Part shown: positions 57,276 to 64,000 of the stretch, piece by piece
How the letters are laid out: the number at the start of each line of letters is the position of its first letter
How positions within the stretch are numbered: the first letter of the stretch is position 1
Assembly: GCF_004963255.1 (NCBI RefSeq)
Contig: NZ_SUGA01000011.1
Coordinates: forward strand, 62,001 to 126,000
Direction of reading: 5' to 3'
From: Mesorhizobium sp.
GTDB taxonomy: Bacteria; Pseudomonadota; Alphaproteobacteria; Rhizobiales; Rhizobiaceae
DNA length: 64,000 nt
Made by a program: the position numbers and the translations under genes
The notes under the pieces: model-generated
Seen by the model: only the letters and a program-made list of their open reading frames with translations
Told to the model about the DNA's origin: nothing
Database searches by the model: none

Positions 57276-57378
57276 GGATAAGGGAGCAGGGGAGTAAGGC
57301 AGTAGGGGAGTAGGGGAATGAACGTTCAGCTTCCGCACTTTCCCTACTGCGCTATTCCCTTACTCCCCTACTCCCTTA
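57274..57378. repeat. Hairpin made of short GGGAGTA-type units
   Basis: TAAGGGAGCAGGGGAGTAAG on the left matches the complement of the right arm (TTACTCCCCTACTCCCTTA) with one mismatch over 21 bp. The left arm repeats GGGGAGTA units. It starts at the pmtA stop codon. The design parallels 29061-29149 with a different unit. Confidence 0.72.
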
Positions 57379-57391
57379 GCGAAGCAGGCCA

Positions 57392-57988
57392 ATGGCAGTG
57401 ATCCCACGAATCCTGGTCTTCGCCGGCTCGGTCCGGATCGGCGCCTATAGCGGCCGGACCGCCGATGTGGCGCAGAAGGAATTGGCCGTGCAGGGCGCGG
57501 AAGTGACTCGCATCTCGCTTGGCGACTATCCGCTGCCGATCATGGACGAGGACCTCGAAAAGGAAAAAGGCATCCCCGAGAACGCGCTCAGGCTCGGGCG
57601 TCAGATCGCCATGCATGATGGGCTTTTGATCGCGACGCCCGAATATAACGGCTCGATCCCGCCATTGCTCAAGAACGCGATCGACTGGGTGAGTCGGATA
57701 CGGCGCGATGGCGGGCGTACGTCGAGGCCTTTGGCCGGCAAGCCGGTCGGGCTGTGCTCGTCGTCGGAGGGCAAGTTCGCCGGCATACGCTGCATCAACC
57801 ATCTGCGCGCGGTGCTGGTGCGCTGCCAGATGGAGGTGATCACGCCGGAATGCTCGGTCTCCGAGGCTGACGAAGCCTTCGCCGAGGACGGACAGTTCAG
57901 GGACGCCAGACTACACCAATCGATGGAGCGCCTATGCCGTACACTGATGGAAACCTCGCGCATGCTGTCGACCCGGATCGAGGCGTGA
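57392..57988 (+). CDS. NADPH-dependent FMN reductase family protein
   Basis: 198-aa flavodoxin-like quinone/FMN reductase (ChrR/YieF group). FMN loop region [15 protein letters not shown] and the second motif [20 protein letters not shown] are both intact. The 3' end overlaps the upstream part of the pyrF region, whose real start is 58012. Likely protects against quinone redox cycling. Confidence 0.93.
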   Translation: MAVIPRILVFAGSVRIGAYSGRTADVAQKELAVQGAEVTRISLGDYPLPIMDEDLEKEKGIPENALRLGRQIAMHDGLLIATPEYNGSIPPLLKNAIDWVSRIRRDGGRTSRPLAGKPVGLCSSSEGKFAGIRCINHLRAVLVRCQMEVITPECSVSEADEAFAEDGQFRDARLHQSMERLCRTLMETSRMLSTRIEA

Positions 57989-58011
57989 TCAATTTCGCGG
58001 AGGCCAACACG

Positions 58012-58695
58012 ATGCGAGACAGGCTGATCGTCGGGCTCGACCTGCCGACGCTGAGCGAGGCCGAGAAGGCGGTGCGCGAGCTCGAAGGCGCCGTTTCCTT
58101 CTACAAGATCGGCTACCAGCTGGCCTTTGCCGGCGGGCTGGACTTCGCGCGGGAGCTCGCCAGCGGCGGCACAAAAGTGTTCCTCGACATGAAGCTGCTC
58201 GACATCGACAACACGGTCGCCAAGGGCGTCGAGAACATCGTCAAGATGGGCATGACGATGCTGACGCTGCACGCCTATCCCAAAACCATGAGAGCGGCTG
58301 TCGAAGCGGCCAAGGGCAGCGAGCTCTGCCTGCTCGGGGTGACGGTGCTGACCTCGATGGACGAGCAGGACATGATCGATGCCGGCTATGAATACGACCC
58401 GCACACCCTGGTGCTCAGGCGCTCCGAACAGGCGCTGCATGCCGGCATGGGCGGCGTCGTCTGCTCGGCGGAGGAGGCCGAAGCGGTGCGCCGGATCGTC
58501 GGACCCGACATGGCGGTGGTGACCCCGGGCATCCGCCCGTCGGGCAGCGACCATGGCGACCAGAAGCGCGTGGTGACGCCGGCGCAGGCGATCCGCAACG
58601 GCTCCAGCCACCTCGTCGTCGGCCGGCCGATCATCAAGGCGCCGGACCGCCGCGCCGCGGCCGAGGCGATAATCGCCGAGATGCAGTCGGCCTGA
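58012..58695 (+). CDS. pyrF: Orotidine 5'-phosphate decarboxylase
   Basis: Last step of UMP synthesis. 227 aa. Catalytic Lys/Asp array in [28 protein letters not shown] and [11 protein letters not shown] bind phosphate. ATG 58012 is preceded by GGAGG 8 nt upstream; the frame opens earlier inside the FMN reductase. The stop codon overlaps the terminal inverted repeat of the element at 58694. Confidence 0.97.
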   Translation: MRDRLIVGLDLPTLSEAEKAVRELEGAVSFYKIGYQLAFAGGLDFARELASGGTKVFLDMKLLDIDNTVAKGVENIVKMGMTMLTLHAYPKTMRAAVEAAKGSELCLLGVTVLTSMDEQDMIDAGYEYDPHTLVLRRSEQALHAGMGGVVCSAEEAEAVRRIVGPDMAVVTPGIRPSGSDHGDQKRVVTPAQAIRNGSSHLVVGRPIIKAPDRRAAAEAIIAEMQSA

Positions 58696-58839
58696 GGACC
58701 GGTTCTGAAACTCTACTCCGGCGGTCATCCGGCGGCGTTTTCTTCGCTTCCGGTGCTCACGTACTTTAAGTACGCTCCGCTTCGGTTCTCGAAAACACCA
58801 CCAGCTGCCTCACCGGAGCGACTTTCGGAACCGGTCCTC
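58694..58839. repeat. 146-bp element with 19-bp terminal inverted repeats (family D)
   Basis: The ends GAGGACCGGTTCTGAAACT and the complement of ACTTTCGGAACCGGTCCTC match at 17 of 19 positions. The inside carries CGCTTCCGGTGCTCAC, the palindrome GTACTTTAAGTAC (58761-58773) and GCTCCGCTTCGGTTCTC. A related core occurs at about 63715-63785 in reverse orientation. It resembles a non-coding miniature element. Confidence 0.75.
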
Positions 58840-58869
58840 GCTCCGGGCGCGCGCAAACAGGAGGAACGC

Positions 58870-59157
58870 ATGCCCAAGGGTTATTGGATCGCTCGCGTCG
58901 ATGTGCGCGACGCGGAGGGATACAAGGATTATGTCGCCGCCGCGAAGCTCGCCTTCGACCGCTTCGGGGCGAAATTCCTGGCGCGCGGCGGCGAGCACGA
59001 AAAGGCGGAAGGGCCGGGGCGCGCCCGCAACGTCATCATCGAGTTCGAAACGCTGGCCGTGGCGCATGACTGCTACCACTCACCGGAATACCAGCGCGCC
59101 GCCGCCATCCGCCAGAAAGTCGCCGATGGCGAGATCGTGCTGGTGGAGGGCGTTTAG
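58870..59157 (+). CDS. DUF1330 family protein
   Basis: 95-aa ferredoxin-like (dimeric alpha-beta barrel) protein. KGYWIARVDVRDAEGYKDYV at the start and HSPEYQRAAAIRQKVADGEI near the end are the family pattern. AGGAGG lies just upstream. Function unknown; monooxygenase-like folding is known for the superfamily. Its stop overlaps the convergent ATP-grasp stop by 4 nt. Confidence 0.9.
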   Translation: MPKGYWIARVDVRDAEGYKDYVAAAKLAFDRFGAKFLARGGEHEKAEGPGRARNVIIEFETLAVAHDCYHSPEYQRAAAIRQKVADGEIVLVEGV

Positions 59158-60206
59158 CGAAAGAGCCTGTTGGCGGCTGCCTCCGCCATCGCATCGGCAA
59201 GGGTCATGCCCCATTGTCTGCGGCAGTAGTCGCGAAAATCGAAGCAGGGCAGGCCGGGGCAGACCTCGAACTCGATGAGGTGCACGGTGTCGTCGGCCTC
59301 GACCCTGAAGTCGACGGAAAAGACATCTTCAAGGCCGAGACCGCTTATCAGCCTCTGCGCGATGGCGCGGATTTTCCGATCCGCCTCCGGCTGGCTGGCG
59401 CCGACAGCCTCCAGCTCCGGCTCGACATAGGTGCCCGCATCCTTCGCGGCCTGGCCGGTCTCGCCATAAAGCGCCATCGAGTCGGCCATGGTCTGAAAAT
59501 CGCCGCCGGAATCGACGAAGAAGATGCCAAGCGCTTCGATGCCGGTTTCGGGCTTCAGCCCAAGGAAGCTCGCGCGCACGTTGCGGCCGGCGACATAGGG
59601 CTGGACGACGACGTCGTCGCGATAATGGGAAAAGACGCGCCGGCTAAGCTCCAGCGCATGGCCGAGATCAGTGATGCGCGAATCCGGCCAGATGCCGATC
59701 TTGGCGCCGAGCCGATTCGGCTTGACGAACCAGCCCTTGGGCGAGGCCGGCGGCTCGACCAGCCATTCGCCATTGCGCGCCAGGCCGGCCTGCGGCGCCG
59801 GCAGACCGAGCGCGCCGAGCACGGCGCCGCAGCGCAGCTTGTCCTGGCAGAGCGCGAACAGCGAATCGTCGGCGCCGACGGTGCGCAGCCCGTTCAGCCG
59901 CGCCAGCGCCGGCGAAGCGCCGCCACGGAAATAGGCAATGCCGTCGGTCAGCGTCCAGACCAGCGTTGTGGCGGGATCGGCCTTTGCCAGAACCGGCGCC
60001 GCATCGTCGAGCTCGACAGGCTTGAAAGCGAGACCGCGCTTCTCGCAGGCGGCGGCGAGCAGGTTGAATTCGGGCGCAAGGTCGGTCGACTGCGCCAGAT
60101 AGGAGGAGATTTCCAGGGCACGATCCGCCGGGTATCCGTCGGCGGACAGGCGGGCGAGACAGGCCTTTTCCGGCTCGTAGACGAGGATGAGGGTCGGCTG
60201 TGGCAT
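59154..60206 (-). CDS. ATP-grasp family protein (D-Ala-D-Ala ligase-like)
   Basis: 350 aa. KGWFVKPNRLGAKIGIWPDS is the ATP-grasp lysine strand, DVVVQPYVAGRNVRASFLG the adenine hinge, and DVFSVDFRVEADDTVHLIEF plus EVCPGLPC the metal-binding end. It is related to, but shorter in motif than, D-Ala-D-Ala ligase. The ligated substrates are unknown; no peptidoglycan or peptide cluster is nearby. Confidence 0.85.
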   Translation of the reverse strand: MPQPTLILVYEPEKACLARLSADGYPADRALEISSYLAQSTDLAPEFNLLAAACEKRGLAFKPVELDDAAPVLAKADPATTLVWTLTDGIAYFRGGASPALARLNGLRTVGADDSLFALCQDKLRCGAVLGALGLPAPQAGLARNGEWLVEPPASPKGWFVKPNRLGAKIGIWPDSRITDLGHALELSRRVFSHYRDDVVVQPYVAGRNVRASFLGLKPETGIEALGIFFVDSGGDFQTMADSMALYGETGQAAKDAGTYVEPELEAVGASQPEADRKIRAIAQRLISGLGLEDVFSVDFRVEADDTVHLIEFEVCPGLPCFDFRDYCRRQWGMTLADAMAEAAANRLFR

Positions 60207-60313
60207 CGAATGCTCCGGGCGAAATCAGGCGCTACCATCGCATGGCCGCAGCGGCCGGCTTGCGGGAAACCGACCGGCCTAAGGCGATTGCCTGATAGTA
60301 GTGTTCAACCGCC

Positions 60314-61192
60314 TTATGCGATCAGCACGCGCGGCTCGAAGCGGCCGTTGACCGGGATATCGAGCAGGAAGGTCATGCCGGCTTGCGGATCGAGCGCGCG
60401 CTGTTTTTCGTCCTTGCCGCTCCAGGCCGAGGTCACAGCGAGGCGGTCGGCTTTCGCGCCGACAAAGGCGGGGCAGGAAGCCTGCGTCACCGGCATGTCG
60501 ATCTCGCGCAGCAGCGTGCCGTCCGGCGCATAGGCCTTCACCGCGCTGCCGCCCCAGACGGCGTTCCACAGCACGCCGTCGCGGTCGACGACCGAACCGT
60601 CGATATAGCCTTTCGAGGAGCGATGATCGACGAACACCTTCACTTCGCCGGCCGGCAGGCCTGTCGTCGGATCGCAGGCGACGCGCATCAGCAGCCCGGT
60701 CGCGGTGTCGGTGTAGTAGGCGATCGTGCCGTCCTGCGAAAAACAGATCGAGTTCGAGACGGTGATGCCGGAAAACAGCCGGCGCAATTCGCCCTTGAAG
60801 AACCAGTAGATCGAGCCCGCGCCCTTCTCCTCGCCCTTGCCCATCGTGCCTGTCCACAGCGCGCCGCAGGGATGGACGCGGGAATCGTTGGAGCGCGTCA
60901 CCGAATTATCGGCTTCGATCGGCGTGTGCAGCGTCAGCCTGCCGGTTTTCACGTCCCTCACCTGCAGGCCGATCTCGGTGGCGATGAGCTGGCGGCCGGC
61001 GTCGATGACGGCGATGGCGCTGGCCATGACGCCGAGGTCATGCACCTTCAGGGCGCCGGCGATCGGCTTTTCCAGGAGCTTGCCGTTGACGATGTCGAAC
61101 CAGAACAGCGTGTCGATGGCGGGATCGTAGCTCGGGCCTTCGCCGAGCTCGCAGATATGGTCGGAAAAAACCGAAACGCCTTCCATTGTCAT
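60314..61192 (-). CDS. SMP-30/gluconolactonase-family lactonase
   Basis: 292-aa six-bladed beta-propeller metal hydrolase. Metal residues are suggested by ELGEGPSYD (Glu), the Asn of VSNSICFSQDG and the Asp of GYIDGSVVDRDG; RVHPCGALWTGTMG is the family block. Last gene of an SDR-dgoK-dgoA-lactonase operon; the start overlaps the dgoA stop as ATGA. It probably opens a sugar lactone, perhaps galactonolactone. Confidence 0.9.
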   Translation of the reverse strand: MTMEGVSVFSDHICELGEGPSYDPAIDTLFWFDIVNGKLLEKPIAGALKVHDLGVMASAIAVIDAGRQLIATEIGLQVRDVKTGRLTLHTPIEADNSVTRSNDSRVHPCGALWTGTMGKGEEKGAGSIYWFFKGELRRLFSGITVSNSICFSQDGTIAYYTDTATGLLMRVACDPTTGLPAGEVKVFVDHRSSKGYIDGSVVDRDGVLWNAVWGGSAVKAYAPDGTLLREIDMPVTQASCPAFVGAKADRLAVTSAWSGKDEKQRALDPQAGMTFLLDIPVNGRFEPRVLIA

Positions 61193-61827
61193 CCTCCGAA
61201 AGCTTCATCCCAGGCGGCGACCGCGGCGCTGGCGCGCCGCGCCACCTCCTCGACCGTCGCGCCCGGCTTGTAGAGACTGGATCCCAGGCCGAAGACGCTG
61301 ACGCCGACCGCCTTGTAGCTGGCAAAGTCCTTGTCCGAGACGCCGCCGACGGCGCCGATCAACGTCGTTGCCGGCAGCACAGCGCGGATCGCTGCGATGC
61401 CGCTCGCTCCAAGCACGCTTGCCGGGAAAAACTTCAGCGCCGAAGCGCCGAGCCGGATCGCCTGGAAAGCTTCCGTGGGCGTGAACACGCCAGGCATCGT
61501 CACCATGCCATGATGCATGGCGCGGCCCATGACCTCCGCATCGATGTTGGGGCTGACCAGTAGCCTGCCGCCGGCCTTGTGCAGGTCGTCGACGTCCGCC
61601 GCCGTCAGCACCGTGCCGGCACCGATCAGCGCGCTTTGCGGCAGCGCCTTGACCAGATCGGCGATGGAGACGAACGGCTCCGGCGAATTGAGCGGCACTT
61701 CGATCGCCTCGATACCGGCGTCATGGATCGCCTTGCCGATCGCCACCGCCTCGGACGGCTTCAAGCCGCGCAGAATGGCGACAAGGCCGCGCTTGAGCTT
61801 CGGGAAGGGTGCGGTCTCAATCATCAA
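61189..61827 (-). CDS. dgoA: 2-dehydro-3-deoxy-6-phosphogalactonate aldolase
   Basis: Cleaves KDPGal to pyruvate and glyceraldehyde 3-phosphate. 212 aa, class I KDPG/KDPGal aldolase fold. Motifs: AILRGLKPSEA, GIEAIEVPLNSPEPF (Glu), GRLLVSPNID, and the Schiff-base Lys in SALKFFPAS. The start overlaps dgoK by ATGA. Confidence 0.95.
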   Translation of the reverse strand: MMIETAPFPKLKRGLVAILRGLKPSEAVAIGKAIHDAGIEAIEVPLNSPEPFVSIADLVKALPQSALIGAGTVLTAADVDDLHKAGGRLLVSPNIDAEVMGRAMHHGMVTMPGVFTPTEAFQAIRLGASALKFFPASVLGASGIAAIRAVLPATTLIGAVGGVSDKDFASYKAVGVSVFGLGSSLYKPGATVEEVARRASAAVAAWDEAFGG

Positions 61828-62756
61828 GCGCCTCCAATCATGCCGTTCTCGCGCGCGGCCTCGACAAGGCCGGCACGCACCGCTTCATCGGCGTCGACGC
61901 TGCGGAAGGCAAGGCCGGCAAAGCCGAGCGCCGTGCCATAAAGCGTGGCCAGCGCGCCCGAGGCGACCAGCACCACCGGCGCTTCGCCGGCGCCATAGCG
62001 GCGCCTCGCCGAGGCGATCTCGCCGCCGATCAGCAGTCCGGACAGGCATGCCGCCGCGTCGGCGGGCTGCAGGTCTTGCAGAAGCCCCGCGGCGCGGATG
62101 GCGAACAGCTTCGAGGTGACATCGCCGTCCTCGGCCAAGGCGCGCTCGCACCATTGCCGGAAGAACGGACTGTCTGGGGCGACCGGAGCGGGATGCTCGC
62201 CCAGCGAATGTTTCAGGATCGAGTGCCTGGCCAGGACGGAGAACAGTTCGCCGGTCGGCCAGGTGCCGAAACCTTCGACGGCGCCGTCCTCGACCGCGAC
62301 CCATTTCGAATGGGTGCCCGGCATGCAGACCAGATGCCTTCCCTTTGCCGGCAAACCGGCGCCGGCAAGCTGGGTCTCCTCGCCGCGCATGACATCCGGC
62401 GCGTCGGCCAGGCGCTGCGCGAGGCCAGGCACGATGCGGATGTCGCGGCGCGTGCCCTCGATGCGGGCGGCGCCGCGCAGGATCGCGCCGATCGGCGCCG
62501 GCACGGTGACATAGGGTGCCTCGATCCAGCCCTGCCGGGAGCCGGCCATGCCGCAGATGATGACCGGCAGCGCCTCCGGCGCGCCCATGGCGGCAAGGTG
62601 GCCTTCCAGCACCTTGGCAAAACCTTTTTCGCGGGCGGTGATCAGCCCGTCGTCGCCGCGCCGCTCGGCAAGCACCTTGCCGGAGCCGTCAAGCAGCCAG
62701 GCGCGCAGCCTGGTGGTGCCCCAGTCGAGCGCTGCAACCGCCGGTGCCGAACTCAC
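61824..62756 (-). CDS. dgoK: 2-dehydro-3-deoxygalactonokinase
   Basis: Phosphorylates 2-dehydro-3-deoxygalactonate. 310 aa. DWGTTRLRAWLLD is the ASKHA nucleotide motif; MPGTHSKWVAVEDG and GLLIGGEIASAR are DgoK signatures. The start is GTG 62756, which overlaps the SDR stop as GTGA; no ATG fits. The reading frame stays open far upstream but only as a shadow of the SDR gene. Confidence 0.94.
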   Translation of the reverse strand: MSSAPAVAALDWGTTRLRAWLLDGSGKVLAERRGDDGLITAREKGFAKVLEGHLAAMGAPEALPVIICGMAGSRQGWIEAPYVTVPAPIGAILRGAARIEGTRRDIRIVPGLAQRLADAPDVMRGEETQLAGAGLPAKGRHLVCMPGTHSKWVAVEDGAVEGFGTWPTGELFSVLARHSILKHSLGEHPAPVAPDSPFFRQWCERALAEDGDVTSKLFAIRAAGLLQDLQPADAAACLSGLLIGGEIASARRRYGAGEAPVVLVASGALATLYGTALGFAGLAFRSVDADEAVRAGLVEAARENGMIGGA

Positions 62757-63520
62757 AGGAAGCCCCCGTCGACAATCAGCATCTGGGCCGTCAGCATGCG
62801 CGAGGCGTCGGATGCCAGGAACAGCACCGTGCCCACCATGTCGTCGGGCTGCATCACGTCCTTGATGCACTGCTTGGCGACATGGGCCGCGAGGCCCGCA
62901 TCGGTCACCCAGAGCTCGCGCTGGCGCTCGGTGATGACCCAGCCCGGCGCCACCGCGTTGACGCGGATGCGGTCGGCGCCGAGCTTGCCGGCCAGGCCTT
63001 TCGTCAGGCCGAGTATGCCCGCCTTGGCCGCTGTGTAGGCCGGCATATCGGGGTGGTTGATCAGATAGGAGGTGGAGGTGAAGTTGATGATCGAGCCGCC
63101 GCCGGCGCGTTTCATGCCGGGCGCCACCGCCTGGGCGGTGAAGAAATGCGGCCGCAGGTTGATAGCGAGATTGTTGTCCCAGAACTCGACGGTAACGTCT
63201 TCCACGGCGTGGCGGTCGTCGAGCGCGGCGTTGTTGACCAAAACGGTGACATCGCCATGCGCTTCGGCCGCCTTGGCCGCGGCGGCGCGAAGCGCCTCGA
63301 TGTCGCGCAGGTCGGCCTTGAGATAGAGCGGACGGCGGCCGAGCTCCTTCTCCAGTCGGTCGGCAAGGGCCGTGCTTGGCTTGTCGGCGATGTCGATGAA
63401 GGCGACCCTGGAGCCCTGGCGCATGAAACCTTCGGTCAGCGCCGCGCCGATGCCGGAGCCGCCGCCGGTAATCAGCACCGAGGCGCCGTCGAGGTCGGCA
63501 AAGCGTGCCGATGGCATCAT
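62753..63520 (-). CDS. SDR-family dehydrogenase of the sugar-acid operon
   Basis: 255-aa classical short-chain dehydrogenase. NAD site ITGGGSGIGAAL, then VLVNNAA, and the catalytic YTAAK with an upstream Ser in FTSTS. It is first in the operon with dgoK, dgoA and a lactonase, so it is a good candidate for D-galactose (or L-arabinose/D-fucose) 1-dehydrogenase. GGGAGAAG precedes ATG 63520; the second Met is an alternative start. Confidence 0.9.
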   Translation of the reverse strand: MMPSARFADLDGASVLITGGGSGIGAALTEGFMRQGSRVAFIDIADKPSTALADRLEKELGRRPLYLKADLRDIEALRAAAAKAAEAHGDVTVLVNNAALDDRHAVEDVTVEFWDNNLAINLRPHFFTAQAVAPGMKRAGGGSIINFTSTSYLINHPDMPAYTAAKAGILGLTKGLAGKLGADRIRVNAVAPGWVITERQRELWVTDAGLAAHVAKQCIKDVMQPDDMVGTVLFLASDASRMLTAQMLIVDGGFL

Positions 63521-63820
63521 GATTTCTTCTCCCTTTGGCCGGCGCGCATCCTAGCCAGACCGGGCCGAGGGGCAAGGGCGAAATGGCGCATTCGGCAGCT
63601 TATGTCCGACAAATGAGATCTGCACCTCCGTCTCTCCGGAAGCAGCTCAGGTTCGTTGAGATTCAGGTCAGGCCGAGTCGGAGTCGAAGACGGGCGCGAA
63701 GCGACCAAACTGGGTGGGTACCGATAACCGGAGCGGAGCGTGCGTGAAGTACCTGAGCACCGGAAGCGCAGGAAGCCGCCATTTGCAGACCGGCCTCACC
63801 TGAATATCGACAGACCTTTG
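63521..63820. other. 300-bp gap holding a reverse family D core
   Basis: The operon promoter for the SDR genes must lie here. At about 63715-63785 the minus strand reads CGCTTCCGGTGCTCAGGTAC and GCTCCGCTCCGGTTATCGG, matching the inside of the element at 58694. The terminal repeats are not seen here. No gene is visible. Confidence 0.65.
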
Positions 63821-64000
63821 TCAGATCGCCTTGGCATGCAGCGCGCCGCGATAGGAATCGCGCAGATAGCCGAGCGTGGCGTCGGCATCGACCGGCTTGC
63901 CGAACAAATAGCCCTGGCCGCCGGCGCAGCCGAACTGGACGAGGCGATCGGCCTGCGCCTCGTCCTCGATGCCTTCGGCGACGACGTCCATGCCGAGCCC
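63821..64000 (-). CDS. EAL-domain c-di-GMP phosphodiesterase, C-terminal end only
   Basis: The last 59 residues run from the window edge to TGA at 63821-63823. VVAEGIEDEAQADRL and FGCAGGQGYLFGKPV are the conserved end of EAL domains, including the second metal-site Glu. The rest of the protein, and whether it carries GGDEF or sensor domains, lies outside the window. Confidence 0.92.
   Translation of the reverse strand, partial: GLGMDVVAEGIEDEAQADRLVQFGCAGGQGYLFGKPVDADATLGYLRDSYRGALHAKAI

Overview
The window is GC-rich, densely packed chromosomal DNA that looks like a rhizobial alphaproteobacterium, most likely Mesorhizobium or a close relative. This is inferred from protein families as I know them, not from a search. 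The clues are a PmtA-type phospholipid methyltransferase, a DUF6481 protein, an arylamine N-acetyltransferase, the def/fmt/truA/dapE/dapD neighbourhood, and many short palindromic intergenic repeats that resemble rhizobial mosaic elements. I see no rRNA, tRNA, CRISPR array, transposase or phage gene.

Layout. 1-3.1 kb: a marR-emrA-emrB drug-efflux operon in the E. coli emrRAB order (emrB runs off the left edge). 3.2-7.5 kb: a small secreted protein, a CatB/Vat-type acetyltransferase, the GTPase engB and an FtsK-type translocase without membrane segments. 7.6-11.5 kb: a second emrAB pair under a divergent TetR regulator with two matching operators. 11.7-16.2 kb: an SDR/DUF2269 membrane pair, an exported MsrB, and an ECF sigma / RskA-like anti-sigma / fasciclin operon. 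16.6-20.7 kb: argB, a BchE-like radical SAM protein, and an Lrp regulator divergent from phenylalanine hydroxylase. 21-25.5 kb: a MarR regulator divergent from a 55-aa membrane protein, a GMC oxidoreductase coupled to a 57-aa Tat-leader protein, a diguanylate cyclase and a pyrimidine nucleotidase.

25.5-29 kb is the most unusual part: three adjacent genes for exported Gly-Asn repeat proteins, divergent from a small NarX-like histidine kinase and a NarL-like regulator, with an inverted repeat between them. 29-40.9 kb is housekeeping: a LOG protein, dapD, DUF805, a frameshifted membrane gene, panE-like, dapE, truA, a GNAT acetyltransferase, fmt, def, rmuC, a GFA protein and a cation efflux protein. 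41-47.7 kb: a 41-aa basic protein, sugE/gdx behind a guanidine-II riboswitch, DUF6481, two luciferase-like oxidoreductases, an AI-2E protein, arylamine N-acetyltransferase and an inositol-phosphatase-family protein. 47.7-52.9 kb: a LacI regulator divergent from a three-gene sugar ABC transporter, with one identical operator at each end. 53-59.2 kb: dnaK-dnaJ, pmtA, an FMN reductase, pyrF and DUF1330. 59.2-63.5 kb: an ATP-grasp protein and a four-gene sugar-acid operon (SDR, dgoK, dgoA, SMP-30 lactonase) joined by 4-nt overlaps. The right edge cuts an EAL-domain protein.

Several interspersed repeat families fill the gaps between genes, and several stop codons lie inside or at the edge of a repeat copy.
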